Shown one piece after another: positions 35,641 through 45,400 of a stretch of 64,000 nt of DNA; the stretch's first letter is position 1, and every line of letters begins with the position of its first letter. The stretch lies in the NCBI RefSeq assembly GCF_025154015.1, contig NZ_JAOAMV010000002.1:434001-498000 (forward strand), read 5' to 3'. The notes beneath the pieces were generated by a model, which saw only the letters and a program-made list of their open reading frames with translations, did no database searches and was not told the DNA's origin. The stretch is from Tsuneonella litorea. Its GTDB lineage: Bacteria; Pseudomonadota; Alphaproteobacteria; Sphingomonadales; Sphingomonadaceae. The position numbers and the translations under genes are program-made.

Positions 35641-36977
35641 CCGGGCACCGGTCCGCTTCCGCCGCCGCGCAATCGCATCGGCTGCACTTTCCAGTAGGTC
35701 AGCGAACGCCACACCCATTCGAGCGGCCCGAAACGAAAGCTCTTCAGCCAGATCACGCTGATCGTCATCTCGACCACGGCGATCGCCAGGACGAGCAGAT
35801 ACAGCTCGGCTCGATCGAGCCGGCCATAAAGGCCGAACCCGAAGCCGTAGAACAGGATCGTGCAGATCAGCGTCTGGCCTATGTAGTTGGTCAGCGCCAT
35901 CTGGCCTGCCGCCGCCAGCGCGCGCTGCAACCAGCGCACCGCCCCGCCCCGTACCGCCAGCAGGATCAGGCCGAGATGGCCGAAGACCATCGCCAGCCGG
36001 CTGATCTCGTACGTCCGGTTGGCGGCAGCGGCGGCGACCGGCCCGTAATCGCCGGCGGTCAGTATCCCGAGTTCGTATAGCCCAAGAGGGATGCCGATGC
36101 CGTAACCTGCGATCATCATCCCGCCGTAGAAACGCGCGCTCCGCTCGGCCGACAGGACACCCCATTTCAGCAGGGCCATGCCGATGAGCATGAACGGGAT
36201 CATGTCGAAGAACAGCCAGAACGGCGCGTTCTTCCACTGGAATTCGTAGCTGAAGGCGAACTGCTGCTCGACCGCGTCAATGTAGGAGCCGCTGTGCCAG
36301 CCCACGAACATGGCGTTGCTTTCCACGCTTGGCACGAAGTGCGACAGTTTCTCGTTCCACTCAGCGAGCTCGGCCTGCGCCGCGTCGCCCGGTTCGCCGC
36401 CGCGGGCGACCTGGGCTTCGGTTTGCTGCGCCGAACGCTCGAGCGCGACCGTGTCGTGATAGTCGAAGTTGAGGAGCACTCCGGCGGCCAGCAGCGCCCC
36501 AAGGCCGACGGCCAGTTGCCACTTCGCCCCCACCTTGCGCACTGCGAACAGCAGGAAACCGCACAGGGAATAGGCGAACAGGATCTCGCCGGTCCACAAC
36601 AGCAGCGCCCAGTGGACGATTCCGAAAACCATTAGCCAGGTCATTCGCCGGAAATGGATCTCGGCGGTCATCAGGCCCGCGCCGGCCGCCTCCATCCGCT
36701 CGGTCATCAGGACGATCCCCGCCCCGAAGAGCATCGAGAAGATGCCGCGCATGGTCCCTTCGAACCCGACGTTCATGATCTCGAACAGGCGCAGGTTTAG
36801 GCCGCTGCTGCCGCCGGCGGCAAAGGGATTGCCGTACGCCTGCCAGACCAGCCCGAAGGCCGAAATGTTCATCAGCAGGATGCCGAAAACGGCGATCCCG
36901 CGCAGGATGTCGAGCGAATCGATCCGGTCGGTCCGTTTCACGGGAGCGGCCACGGCCGTCTGGTTCACAACGGTCAT
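35619..36977 (-). CDS. DUF418 family membrane protein
   Basis: This 452-residue protein has about ten transmembrane helices. The N-terminal RIDSLDILRGIAVFGILLMNI is the hallmark of the DUF418/YeiB group, related to acyltransferase-3 proteins. The C-terminal DUF418 domain contains GQMALTNYIGQTLICTILFYGFGFGLYG. Biochemical function is unknown for the family. It overlaps gmk tail to tail. Confidence 0.9.
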   Translation of the reverse strand: MTVVNQTAVAAPVKRTDRIDSLDILRGIAVFGILLMNISAFGLVWQAYGNPFAAGGSSGLNLRLFEIMNVGFEGTMRGIFSMLFGAGIVLMTERMEAAGAGLMTAEIHFRRMTWLMVFGIVHWALLLWTGEILFAYSLCGFLLFAVRKVGAKWQLAVGLGALLAAGVLLNFDYHDTVALERSAQQTEAQVARGGEPGDAAQAELAEWNEKLSHFVPSVESNAMFVGWHSGSYIDAVEQQFAFSYEFQWKNAPFWLFFDMIPFMLIGMALLKWGVLSAERSARFYGGMMIAGYGIGIPLGLYELGILTAGDYGPVAAAAANRTYEISRLAMVFGHLGLILLAVRGGAVRWLQRALAAAGQMALTNYIGQTLICTILFYGFGFGLYGRLDRAELYLLVLAIAVVEMTISVIWLKSFRFGPLEWVWRSLTYWKVQPMRLRGGGSGPVPGQMLGAT

Positions 36978-37100
36978 CAGGAACCCCCAGTTCCCCGAGC
37001 AGCCATAAGCCGCGACCCGTTGTGCGCCTCGCCCTCGGTCACCGAAGCGCGCTGCGACGCTAGGCCCGCAGGACGGGCCTGGCAAGACATGGTGGAGGCG

Positions 37101-38024
37101 TCAGCCGCCGATGTAGGAGCCGATGAATTCCCGTCCGTCCGAATGCGCGACGTTGAAGATCAGGACGACCTCCTCGCGCGACGGACCGGCCAGCGAGCCG
37201 ACGAACTGGCCCTTGAAGCCGTTCGTGGTGTCGTCGATGTTGCCGATAAAGGCTCCTCCGGCGACCACCGTGCCCGAAATCGGCAGCGTCGCGCGCAAGG
37301 TCTGTGTTCCCCCCACGTTTTCGAAAATCTGGATCGACCCGGTGATCTTCTTGTCGCTAGAGGCGACCGTGAGGGTTGTCGCCGGTGAACTGAACAGCCC
37401 CGGAGCGGTCGTGCCCGCCTTGCCGCCGGCGACCTGCGCGGTCCCGGTGTAGGTGAGGTTGCTGGTGATGTCGGCAGTCGTGGTGACGGTGTTGTAGAAC
37501 AGCGAGACCCGGAAGGCCCGCAGCGTGCCGTTCACCGTGTTGAGAATGTACGGCTGCACGTTTTCGTACGCGACGCGCATGACGTGGTTGAACGGCAGTT
37601 CCATCACCAGCCCGTCGGTCCCCTTGCGATAGGTCCGGCGGGTCGGGCTGGCCGACTGGAGGTCCGCCGCGACGAACGTCGTCAACGCGGCGCTGTCCGG
37701 CCAGTCGAAATCGGCGCTCTCGGGCGAGACGGTGTAGGTGATCTTGCTCAGGCCGTCGCGGCGCGTCCCGTCGCTCCAGATCTCCGCCCCGCCGCTCGGC
37801 GTGAAGAAGGCGTAGCTGTAGGACGTGTTGACCGCGGACGCGGTGAACGCCTTCGCGAAGTCGAAATCGACCGCCGTGGGGGTCGGCGTCGGCGTCGGAG
37901 AAGGCGACGGCGAAGGGGACGGAGAAGGTGTCGGCGTCGGCGAGTTGCCATCGCCTCCGCCACACGAGGCGAGGAGAGCACAGCAGGCGGCGGCGGTGAA
38001 GAGATGAGCAAAATTACGGCGCAC
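37101..38024 (-). CDS. Surface-type lipoprotein with Pro/Thr/Ser linker
   Basis: This 307-residue lipoprotein has its lipobox Cys at 21 (LASC), then CGGGDG and a simple PT/PS repeat (about 28-50). The remainder is beta-rich, with NVGGTQTLRATLPISGTV and a C-terminal GGAFIGNIDDTTNGFKGQFVGSLAGPSREEVVLIF. The tail pattern is like transferrin-binding-protein-like (Slam-type) lipoproteins. The linker is encoded by a short GC-rich repeat tract (about 37876-37945) that could vary in length between strains. Confidence 0.8.
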   Translation of the reverse strand: MRRNFAHLFTAAACCALLASCGGGDGNSPTPTPSPSPSPSPSPTPTPTPTAVDFDFAKAFTASAVNTSYSYAFFTPSGGAEIWSDGTRRDGLSKITYTVSPESADFDWPDSAALTTFVAADLQSASPTRRTYRKGTDGLVMELPFNHVMRVAYENVQPYILNTVNGTLRAFRVSLFYNTVTTTADITSNLTYTGTAQVAGGKAGTTAPGLFSSPATTLTVASSDKKITGSIQIFENVGGTQTLRATLPISGTVVAGGAFIGNIDDTTNGFKGQFVGSLAGPSREEVVLIFNVAHSDGREFIGSYIGG

Positions 38025-38144
38025 GATCAGCGTACTTCCTGTCGGTTGGACGACCTGCCATCGCGCAAGTCCGGACCGGCAAATAGCTTCAGCAGCCGCC
38101 AGCGCAACCCATTTGCTCGGCGCCGCGCGTCGCTCGTCGAGGGT

Positions 38145-38942
38145 TCACGCCGGTTCGGCGAAGTGGCTCGGCAGATGCGCGTTGACGATCCCGCCGTCGA
38201 CCGTGAGCGTTTCGCCGACCGTGTAGTCGCCGGCTCGCGAAGCCAGGTAGACCGCGGTCCCGCCCATGTCCCACTTGTCGCCCACGCGCCGGTTGGGAAT
38301 CCCGGCCGCCGACCGCTCCTCGTGATCGCGCGCGGCCTTGTTCATGTTCGACGGGAACGCGCCGGGGGCAAGGCTGGTGACGTAGATGTGGTCCTTCACC
38401 AGCCGCGCGGCCATCCGCCGCGTGAGGTGGATCAGCGCGGCCTTCGACGCCTGGTAGCTGTAGGTTTCCCACGGGTTGACCCGCTGCCCGTCGACCGAGG
38501 TGATGTTGATCACCTTGGCCGGGTGGTCTTGGCTCGCCGCGGCCTTGAGCAGGCCGTGGAGCTTCTGGGTGAGGAAGAATGGCGTCTTGACGTTGAGGTC
38601 CATGACCTTGTCCCAGCCGGCCTCGGGAAAATCCTCGAAGTCCGCGCCCCACGCCGCACCGGCGTTGTTGACGAGGATGTCGAGCTTGCCTTCCTTCGAC
38701 GCGATTTCCCGCGCCAGTTCCTCGATCCCTTCCATAGTCGAGATGTCGCCCTGGATCGGGATCACCCGATCGCCCAGTTCCTCGGCGGTCTCATGCAGCT
38801 CGCCGCCCTTGCGCGCGGTGATGTAGACCCGGTCGATCCCGGCGCCGAGAAAGCCTTCGACGATCATGCGCCCGATCCCGCGGCTGCCGCCGGTCACCAG
38901 CGCCACGCGGCCCTTGAGGCCGAACATCTCTTCGAGGGTCAT
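38145..38942 (-). CDS. Short-chain dehydrogenase/reductase
   Basis: This 265-residue SDR has the TGGSRGIG nucleotide-binding motif (17-24), NNAGAAWG and the catalytic ITSVDGQRVNPWETYSYQASK set. The closing VGETLTVDGGI is typical. It ends a three-gene row with two acyl-CoA dehydrogenases on the same strand, so it may oxidise a hydroxy intermediate of the same CoA pathway. Substrate unknown. Confidence 0.9.
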   Translation of the reverse strand: MTLEEMFGLKGRVALVTGGSRGIGRMIVEGFLGAGIDRVYITARKGGELHETAEELGDRVIPIQGDISTMEGIEELAREIASKEGKLDILVNNAGAAWGADFEDFPEAGWDKVMDLNVKTPFFLTQKLHGLLKAAASQDHPAKVINITSVDGQRVNPWETYSYQASKAALIHLTRRMAARLVKDHIYVTSLAPGAFPSNMNKAARDHEERSAAGIPNRRVGDKWDMGGTAVYLASRAGDYTVGETLTVDGGIVNAHLPSHFAEPA

Positions 38943-38958
38943 GTCAGGTTCCTTCGGA

Positions 38959-40119
38959 TCAATAGCCGCTGAGCCGCGCGACGCGGTCGGCGTGATAATA
39001 GACGTCGCCGAGGAACTCGGCGAGCGCGCGGTCGCGCTTCATGTAGAGGCCGATGTCGTATTCGTCGGTCATGCCGATGCCGCCGTGCATCTGCACGCCT
39101 TCCTTCACAGCAAGGCCCGCGGCCTTGCCGACCTTGGCCTTGGCGACCGACGCCATCAGGCTGGCGTTCTCGGCCCCGGCGTCGAGCAGTTGCTGCGCCT
39201 TGATCGTGACCGCGCGGGCGATCTCGACTTCCGAGTAGAGATGCGCGGCGCGGTGCTGGAGCGCCTGGAATTCGCCGATGAGCTTGCCGAACTGCTTGCG
39301 CTGCTTGAGGTAGTCGACGGTCATGTCCATCGACCCGCGCGCGACGCCCACGCCCTCGGCGGCCGCGCCCACACGGCCCGCATCGAGCACCCTGTTGAGC
39401 ACGCTGCGCCCGCCGTCGACCTCGCCGATCACGGCGTCGCCGTCGAGTTCGACACCGTCGAGCGTCACATGGCTCGCCATCGAGCTGTCGACCAGCCGCA
39501 CCGAGTTGTGGCCCAGCCCCGCCGCGTCCCTGGGAACGGCGAACAGCGTCACACCATCCTCGTCGTCGTCGGCGCCCGAAGTGCGCGCCGACACCACGAT
39601 CATGTCGGCGCTGGCGCCGTGGACCACGAAGTCCTTTCTGCCGGTCAGCCGGAAACCGTTACCAGATTTCTCCGCCCTGGTCGCGACCCGTTCGGGGCGG
39701 TGCTTCGGCCCCTCGTCGATCGCCACCGCGAACACGCTGTCGCCGGAAATCAGGCCGGGCAGCCAGCGCCCCTTGAGGTCGTCCGACCCGTGCGCGAGCG
39801 CGGTCGCGCCCATGACCGAGCTGGTCAGGAACGGCGAGGGGGTCAGGTTGCGGCCGATCTCCTCGAGCACGATACCCGCCTCGACGTTGCCCATGCCGAG
39901 CCCGCCGTCGTCCTCGGGAACCAGGAGGCCGGTGAACCCCATCTCGGCCATCTGCTTCCACAGGTCGTGGCCGAAACCGTCCTTGCAGCCTTTCGTCCCG
40001 TCCTTGTTCTGCAGGTCGCGCCAGTGGCGCAGCTGCTTGGCGATCGCGCCTTCCTCGGCCATGAACTGGCTCGCGGTTTCGGCAAGCATCGCCTGGTCGT
40101 CGTCGTGATAGAGCGGCAT
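38959..40119 (-). CDS. Acyl-CoA dehydrogenase, probable non-catalytic partner subunit
   Basis: This 386-residue protein is of the acyl-CoA dehydrogenase family (MGFTGLLVPEDDGGLGMGNVEAG near the N-terminus, QMHGGIGMTDEYDIGLYMKR near the C-terminus). It lacks an obvious C-terminal Glu-Gly-Thr catalytic motif; the end reads FLGDVYYHADRVARL. The gene directly upstream encodes a second dehydrogenase that keeps an EGGT motif. Such pairs form alpha2beta2 enzymes, for example in sterol side-chain degradation. I infer that these two act together. Confidence 0.88.
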   Translation of the reverse strand: MPLYHDDDQAMLAETASQFMAEEGAIAKQLRHWRDLQNKDGTKGCKDGFGHDLWKQMAEMGFTGLLVPEDDGGLGMGNVEAGIVLEEIGRNLTPSPFLTSSVMGATALAHGSDDLKGRWLPGLISGDSVFAVAIDEGPKHRPERVATRAEKSGNGFRLTGRKDFVVHGASADMIVVSARTSGADDDEDGVTLFAVPRDAAGLGHNSVRLVDSSMASHVTLDGVELDGDAVIGEVDGGRSVLNRVLDAGRVGAAAEGVGVARGSMDMTVDYLKQRKQFGKLIGEFQALQHRAAHLYSEVEIARAVTIKAQQLLDAGAENASLMASVAKAKVGKAAGLAVKEGVQMHGGIGMTDEYDIGLYMKRDRALAEFLGDVYYHADRVARLSGY

Positions 40120-40123
40120 CTGT

Positions 40124-41302
40124 TCAGGCCCCCGGGAGTTCGAGAATGCGCTTGGCGATCACGCCGAGCATGACTTCGCTGGTGCCGCCCTCGATCGAGT
40201 TGGCCTTGGTCCGCAGCCAGTTGCGCGCCGACTTGCCGCCGGCGCTTTCCTCGCTGTCCCATTCGAGCGCGGCCGAGCCGCCGGCCGCCATCAGCAGTTC
40301 GTGGCGCGTCTTGTTGAGCTCGGTCCCGGCATATTTCATCATGTTCGGCTGCGCGGGATGCCCGCGGCCGACCTTGACCTCGTCGAGGAACTTCTCGCTC
40401 ATCGCGGTAAAGGCGAGCGCATCGACGTCGAAAAGCGCGAGCTCGGCGCGCAGCACCGGGTCGAGCGCGCCGTTGCGGCTGGCGACCGCGCCGAGCGAGG
40501 TCGCCCGGTCGCCGCCGCCGGTGGCCGAGATCATCTCGCGTTCGTGGCCGAGCAGGTACTTGGCGACGTCCCACCCGCGGTTGACCTCGCCGACCTGCGC
40601 GGGGATGTCCTCGCCGTACGACTTTGGCACATCGACGTCGTCGAAGAAGGTTTCGCAGAACGGGCTGTTGCCGCTGATCAGCAGGATCGGCTTGGTGGTG
40701 ACGCCCTTGCTCGCCATGTCAAAGAGCATGAACGTGATGCCCTGGTACTTGTTCGCCTTGTCGGTGCGAACGAGGCAGAAGATCCAGTCGGCCTTGTCGG
40801 CATAGCTGGTCCAGATTTTCTGGCCGTTGACGGTCCAGTGGTCGCCCTTGTCCTCGCCGAAGGTCTGCAGGGACACGAGGTCGGACCCGCTGCCCGGCTC
40901 GGAATAGCCCTGGCACCAGCGGATCTCGCCGCGCGCGATCTCGTTCAGGAACCGCTGCTTCTGGCCCTCGGTGCCGAACTTGAGCAGCGCCGGGCCCAGC
41001 ATCCAGATTCCGAAGCTGTTGAGCGGCGGCCGCGCGTTGATCCGCGCCATTTCCTCGCGCAGCACCTTTGCCTCGGCGGGCGAAAGGCCCGCGCCGCCGT
41101 ATTCCTTCGGCCAGGCGGGAACGGTGTAGCCCTTGTCGCGGCAGGCCTCGAACCACGCTTTCTGAGCGTCGTTCTTGAATCTCGCATTGCGACCGCCCCA
41201 GTAGACGTCTTCCTCGTCCTCGATGGGCTTGCGCATTTCCGGTGGGCAATTGGCTTCGAGCCAGGCGCGGGTTTCCGCGCGGAAGGCGTCAAGATCGGCC
41301 AT
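40124..41302 (-). CDS. Acyl-CoA dehydrogenase, probable catalytic partner subunit
   Basis: This 392-residue FAD-dependent dehydrogenase introduces a double bond into an acyl-CoA. Motifs include WCQGYSEPGSGSDL, the FAD-contacting WTVNGQKIWTSYA and the C-terminal SIEGGTSEVMLGVIAKRIL, where the Glu is a likely catalytic base. It is 4 nt upstream of its partner. The ATG at 41302 is the family start; the much longer open frame upstream is antisense to the transporter gene. Confidence 0.9.
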   Translation of the reverse strand: MADLDAFRAETRAWLEANCPPEMRKPIEDEEDVYWGGRNARFKNDAQKAWFEACRDKGYTVPAWPKEYGGAGLSPAEAKVLREEMARINARPPLNSFGIWMLGPALLKFGTEGQKQRFLNEIARGEIRWCQGYSEPGSGSDLVSLQTFGEDKGDHWTVNGQKIWTSYADKADWIFCLVRTDKANKYQGITFMLFDMASKGVTTKPILLISGNSPFCETFFDDVDVPKSYGEDIPAQVGEVNRGWDVAKYLLGHEREMISATGGGDRATSLGAVASRNGALDPVLRAELALFDVDALAFTAMSEKFLDEVKVGRGHPAQPNMMKYAGTELNKTRHELLMAAGGSAALEWDSEESAGGKSARNWLRTKANSIEGGTSEVMLGVIAKRILELPGA

Positions 41303-41403
41303 TCCAAGTCTCCTCTTGTTGACGCACACGTAAAGCCCAATCGGGCTTCGGGGCAAGGCCCGATTATCGATCGCCGCTTGCCGTAGCGTCACTGGCTGGC
41401 CCG

Positions 41404-41431
41404 TTGACGCGGAGCGGCTCAAGTCTACCAT
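41404..41431 (+). promoter_or_regulatory. Candidate promoter of the transporter gene
   Basis: TTGACG (41404-41409) and TACCAT (41426-41431) are separated by 16 bp, between the divergent dehydrogenase and transporter genes. Confidence 0.4.
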
Positions 41432-41462
41432 ACCCTGGATACGAGATTCCTCGGGGAGAGGT

Positions 41463-41519
41463 ATGCGATTCGACGATACCCGACTTCCGAACGGGGCAAA
41501 GAAAGGTTGCCGTCGATGA
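41463..41519 (+). CDS. Possible 18-codon leader ORF coupled to the transporter
   Basis: A short ORF ([18 protein letters not shown]) starts at an ATG preceded by the strong GGGGAGAGG site. Its TGA overlaps the ATG of the transporter (ATGA), a typical coupling signal. The transporter start has a weaker ribosome site of its own. It may be a translational leader; a chance ORF is also possible. Confidence 0.4.
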   Translation: MRFDDTRLPNGAKKGCRR

Positions 41520-42946
41520 CGCCGGTCGAGGGGCGCGTGCCCACCCGGCTGACCCTCGCCAACGGGCTCGGCAGCGTCGCTTACGGGATCAAGGACAACG
41601 GGTTTTCCACCTTCCTGCTGCTGTTCTACAACCAGGTGCTGGGGATGGACGCGCGCCTTGTCAGCCTGGCGCTGCTGATCGCGCTGGTATTCGACGGGCT
41701 GATCGATCCGCTGGTCGGCCACGTCAGCGATCGAACGACATCGCGGTGGGGCCGCAGGTTGCCCTTCCTCTACCTCGCGGCGATCCCCCTGGCCCTGCTC
41801 TGGGCCCTGCTCTGGTCGCCGGTCGGCGCGGCAAGTTTTCCGGTGCTGCTGGCATCGGCCATCGCCGTGCGCGCCGCGGTCGCCTTCTGCGAGGTGCCCT
41901 CTGCGGCGCTGGTCGCGGAAATCACCCGCGATTACGACGAGCGCACCCGGCTGACGCGCACCCGGTTCCTGTTCGCCTGGGGCGGCGGCCTGCTGATGCT
42001 GCTGCTCGCCTACGGCGTGTTCCTGCCGCAGGCGATGCTGGCGCGCGAGGGTTACCGGCTCTACGGAATCGCCGGCGCGGTGCTGATGGCGGTCACCGTG
42101 ATCGTGTCTGCGATCGGCCAGCACAAGTGGGTCGGCCACCCTCCCCCGCCGCGGCCGCAGGCGACGACCGGCGGTGTGCGCGGGGCCTTTGCCGAAATCC
42201 GCGAATGCCTGGGCCACCCGGCATTCCTGGTCCTGATGGCAGCGATCGTGGCGGCAATCACCAGCCAGGGCATCACTTTCTCGATCTCGAACTACCTGCT
42301 GCTCTTCGTGTGGAAGTTTCCGCCGCTGGCCCTGCAGCTTTACCCCCTCATGCTCTTCGCCAGCGTCGTCGGCAGCTTCCTGCTGGTGACGCCGCTGCAG
42401 GCGATCTTCGGCAAACGCGACCTTGCCGTCTGGACCGCGATCGTCGGGATGACGTTCTGGGCGACACCGCTGACGTTGCGATGGCTCGGGCTGTGGTGGC
42501 CCGACGGATCGACGCAATCGCTCGCGGCGATGTTCGCGTTCACGTTCCTGTCCAACATGTTCAGCGTGATCATGACGATGTCGCTGTGGTCGATGGTCGC
42601 CGACGTGGTCGAGGCGTCCGAGGTCCAGACCGGTCGCCGGTCGGAGGGGACATTCGCTGCAGGCGCGTTCTTTGCCGCGAAGTGTTCGACCGGGATCGGG
42701 ATCTTCGTGACCGGTCTTCTCCTCAGCCTGTCGGGAATGCCCGCCAATGCCCGGCCCGCCGACGTTTCCCCCGCGGTCATCGCGGACCTGACGCTGACCT
42801 ATGTCGCCTGCATCGCCGTGCTGGCCACCGTCGTCTCGCTCGTGATCCGGCGATTTCCGATTACCCGCCGGGATCACGAAGCGCGGGTGGCGCTGCTGGC
42901 CCGCGCGGCGCTCGCCGATCCCGAGGCGCACACGATGCACCGCTGA
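41516..42946 (+). CDS. GPH-type MFS transporter (MFS_2)
   Basis: This 476-residue transporter has twelve predicted helices. The MFS_2/GPH signature in the first half ([28 protein letters not shown]) marks the glycoside-pentoside-hexuronide:cation symporter group. A second conserved stretch, [20 protein letters not shown], is also typical. Members carry sugars, uronides or other solutes with a cation. Its place between acyl-CoA dehydrogenase genes points to a non-sugar acid as well. A TTG at 41507 is an alternative start. Confidence 0.87.
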   Translation: MTPVEGRVPTRLTLANGLGSVAYGIKDNGFSTFLLLFYNQVLGMDARLVSLALLIALVFDGLIDPLVGHVSDRTTSRWGRRLPFLYLAAIPLALLWALLWSPVGAASFPVLLASAIAVRAAVAFCEVPSAALVAEITRDYDERTRLTRTRFLFAWGGGLLMLLLAYGVFLPQAMLAREGYRLYGIAGAVLMAVTVIVSAIGQHKWVGHPPPPRPQATTGGVRGAFAEIRECLGHPAFLVLMAAIVAAITSQGITFSISNYLLLFVWKFPPLALQLYPLMLFASVVGSFLLVTPLQAIFGKRDLAVWTAIVGMTFWATPLTLRWLGLWWPDGSTQSLAAMFAFTFLSNMFSVIMTMSLWSMVADVVEASEVQTGRRSEGTFAAGAFFAAKCSTGIGIFVTGLLLSLSGMPANARPADVSPAVIADLTLTYVACIAVLATVVSLVIRRFPITRRDHEARVALLARAALADPEAHTMHR

Positions 42947-43022
42947 CTTTCCCCTACAGGGCTTGGCTAGACCGCCCCGCTCTGCCACCAGAAGATCGAT
43001 TGCAAAGGAAGGACGCATTGTC

Positions 43023-44315
43023 ATGGATTTCGAACCCACCGACCGGCAGAAGCATTGGCGCGACCGGGTCCGCCACTACATCGACACGCACATCCGTCCG
43101 CGCAACGCCGAATACAAGGCCGCGCACGAAAAGGATCGCTGGGGCGTCAATCCGGTTCTCGAAGAGGAAAAGGCGCGTGCCAAGGCGCAGGGCATCTGGA
43201 ACCTGTTCATGCCGCCGCAGTCGGGCCGTCCCCATGTAGACGACACGTTCGAGTTCGATGGCCCCGGCCTCACCAACCTCGAATACGCGCTCTGCGCCGA
43301 GGAAATGGGCCGGGTCGGCTGGGCGAGCGAGGTATTCAACTGCTCGGCGCCCGACACCGGCAACATGGAAGTGTTTCACCGCTACGGCACCCGGGCGCAG
43401 AAGGACGAATGGCTGAAACCCCTGATGGAAGGCGAGATCCGCAGTGCCTTCCTCATGACCGAGCCAGCGGTCGCCAGTTCCGATGCCACCAACATCGAGA
43501 CGCGCATCGAGCGCGACGGCGACGAATACGTCATCAACGGCACCAAGTGGTGGTCGAGCGGCGCGGGCGATCCGCGTTGCAAGGTCGCGATCGTGATGGG
43601 CAAGACCGACTTCGAGGCGAAGCGGCACCAGCAACAGTCGCAGATCATCGTCCCGCTCGATGCCGAGGGCGTGAACATCAAGCGGTTCCTCCCCGTTTTC
43701 GGCTATGACGATTCGCCGCACGGCCACATGGAAATCGAACTCAAGGACGTCCGCGTGCCGGTGTCCAACATCATCCTGGGTGAAGGCCGCGGGTTCGAGA
43801 TCGCGCAGGGGCGCCTCGGGCCGGGCCGCATCCACCACTGCATGCGCACGATCGGCGTCGCCGAGGAGGCGCTCGAGAAGATGTGCAAGCGACTTCAGGT
43901 TCGCGAAACGTTCGGCAAACCGATCTACCAGCACTCGGTCTGGGAGGAACGGGTCGCCCGGGCGCGCATCGACATCGAGATGACCCGCCTGCTCTGCCTC
44001 AAGGCGGCGGACATGATGGACAAGGTCGGCAACAAGGCCGCCGCCCAGGAAATCGCGATGATCAAGGTGCAGGCCCCCAACATGGCGCTCAAGATCATCG
44101 ACGACGCCATTCAGGCGCACGGCGGCGGCGGCGTAAGCGACGATTTCGGTCTCGCCAACGCCTATGCCCACCAGCGCACGCTGCGGCTTGCGGACGGTCC
44201 GGACGAAGTCCACGCCCGCGCCATCGCGCGGATGGAGTTTGCGCGGCACGCGCCCAAGGTCGGGCCGGACGGCGAGCCCGAATACAGCTCGGGCGACCTG
44301 GCGGTGACCCGATGA
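43023..44315 (+). CDS. ACAD10/11-type acyl-CoA dehydrogenase
   Basis: This 430-residue flavoenzyme differs from the pair at 38959-41302. It has [37 protein letters not shown], the FAD loop [16 protein letters not shown] and the C-terminal [20 protein letters not shown], typical of dehydrogenases related to mammalian ACAD10/ACAD11. The ATG at 43023 follows AAGGAAGG. Its stop overlaps the next gene (ATGA), and an APH-fold kinase lies two genes down: the two halves of ACAD10/11 as separate proteins. Confidence 0.92.
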   Translation: MDFEPTDRQKHWRDRVRHYIDTHIRPRNAEYKAAHEKDRWGVNPVLEEEKARAKAQGIWNLFMPPQSGRPHVDDTFEFDGPGLTNLEYALCAEEMGRVGWASEVFNCSAPDTGNMEVFHRYGTRAQKDEWLKPLMEGEIRSAFLMTEPAVASSDATNIETRIERDGDEYVINGTKWWSSGAGDPRCKVAIVMGKTDFEAKRHQQQSQIIVPLDAEGVNIKRFLPVFGYDDSPHGHMEIELKDVRVPVSNIILGEGRGFEIAQGRLGPGRIHHCMRTIGVAEEALEKMCKRLQVRETFGKPIYQHSVWEERVARARIDIEMTRLLCLKAADMMDKVGNKAAAQEIAMIKVQAPNMALKIIDDAIQAHGGGGVSDDFGLANAYAHQRTLRLADGPDEVHARAIARMEFARHAPKVGPDGEPEYSSGDLAVTR

Positions 44316-45400
44316 AGGCTGCCGTACTCGTCCAGCCCGGCTCGCCACTCGAGATCGAGGACCTCTCGATCGCCAAGCCGGGCCCGCACGAAGTGCTCAT
44401 CCGCACCGCCGCGTGCGGGCTGTGCCATTCCGACCTGCACTTCATCGAGGGCACCTATCCCCACGCCCTGCCCGCCGTCCCCGGACACGAGGCGGCGGGC
44501 GTGGTGGAGGCGGTCGGCAGCGAGGTGCGCACGGTCAAGCCGGGTGACCACGTCGTCACTTGTCTCAGCGCGTTCTGCGGCCACTGCGAGTTCTGCGTGA
44601 CCGGGCGGATGGCGCTGTGCCTCGGCGGCGACACCCGCCGCCAGAAGGGCGATGCGCCGCGCATCACCCGCCCCGGCGGCGAGATGGTCAACCAGATGCT
44701 CAACCTGTCGGCCTTTGCAGAGCAGATGCTGATCCACGAGCACGCCTGCGTCAGGATCGATCCCGAGATGCCGCTCGACCGTGCGGCGGTGATCGGGTGC
44801 GCGGTAACCACCGGTGCCGGGGCGGTGTTCAACGCCTGCAAGCTGGTGCCGGGCGAAACCGTGGCGGTAATCGGCTGCGGGGGCGTTGGCCTTGCCGCGA
44901 TCAACGCCGCAAGGATCGCCGGCGCCGGCCAGATCATTGCCTGCGACCCCGTTCCGGCCAAGCGCGAACTGGCGAAGACGCTGGGCGCGACCGACACGGT
45001 CGATGCGCTGGCCGAGGACGCCGCCGATCAGGTCATCGCGCTGTCGAAGGGCGGCGTGCACCACGCGATCGAGGCGGTCGGCCGCCCGGCCTCGGCCGAG
45101 CTCGCGTGCAAGGTCCTGCGACGCGGAGGCACCGCGACGATCCTCGGGATGATGCCGCTCGACTGCAAGGTCGGCCTCGGCGCGCTCGACCTGCTCGGCG
45201 GCAAGAAGCTGCAGGGCGCGATCATGGGCATGAACCGCTTTCCGGTCGACCTGCCGCGCCTCGTCGATTTCTACATGCGCGGCCTGCTCGACCTCGATAC
45301 CATCATCGCCGAGAGAATCGCTCTCAAGGACGTCAACGAAGGCTTTGAAAAGATGAAGCAGGGCGACAGCGCGCGCAGCGTGATCGTGTTCGACCAGTGA
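44312..45400 (+). CDS. Zinc-dependent alcohol dehydrogenase (MDR family)
   Basis: This 362-residue MDR enzyme has the catalytic-zinc [13 protein letters not shown], the [12 protein letters not shown] motif, a four-cysteine structural zinc loop ([15 protein letters not shown]) and the NAD-binding [18 protein letters not shown]. It resembles the class III-like alcohol dehydrogenases of mycobacteria and sphingomonads. It is coupled at both ends by 4-bp overlaps, so it probably handles a hydroxyl or carbonyl group in the same pathway as the flanking dehydrogenase and kinase. Confidence 0.92.
   Translation: MKAAVLVQPGSPLEIEDLSIAKPGPHEVLIRTAACGLCHSDLHFIEGTYPHALPAVPGHEAAGVVEAVGSEVRTVKPGDHVVTCLSAFCGHCEFCVTGRMALCLGGDTRRQKGDAPRITRPGGEMVNQMLNLSAFAEQMLIHEHACVRIDPEMPLDRAAVIGCAVTTGAGAVFNACKLVPGETVAVIGCGGVGLAAINAARIAGAGQIIACDPVPAKRELAKTLGATDTVDALAEDAADQVIALSKGGVHHAIEAVGRPASAELACKVLRRGGTATILGMMPLDCKVGLGALDLLGGKKLQGAIMGMNRFPVDLPRLVDFYMRGLLDLDTIIAERIALKDVNEGFEKMKQGDSARSVIVFDQ

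Noticed and set aside
37876-37945. CRISPR-like or tandem repeat array
   Set aside because: The repeats are short GC-rich codon repeats for a Pro/Thr/Ser linker inside a lipoprotein gene; there are no spacers.
40124-43039. Open frame of 971 codons on the minus strand, longer than any accepted gene in the region
   Set aside because: Only the part up to 41302 matches an acyl-CoA dehydrogenase. The rest is antisense to the MFS transporter and is low-complexity, as expected of high-GC shadow frames.
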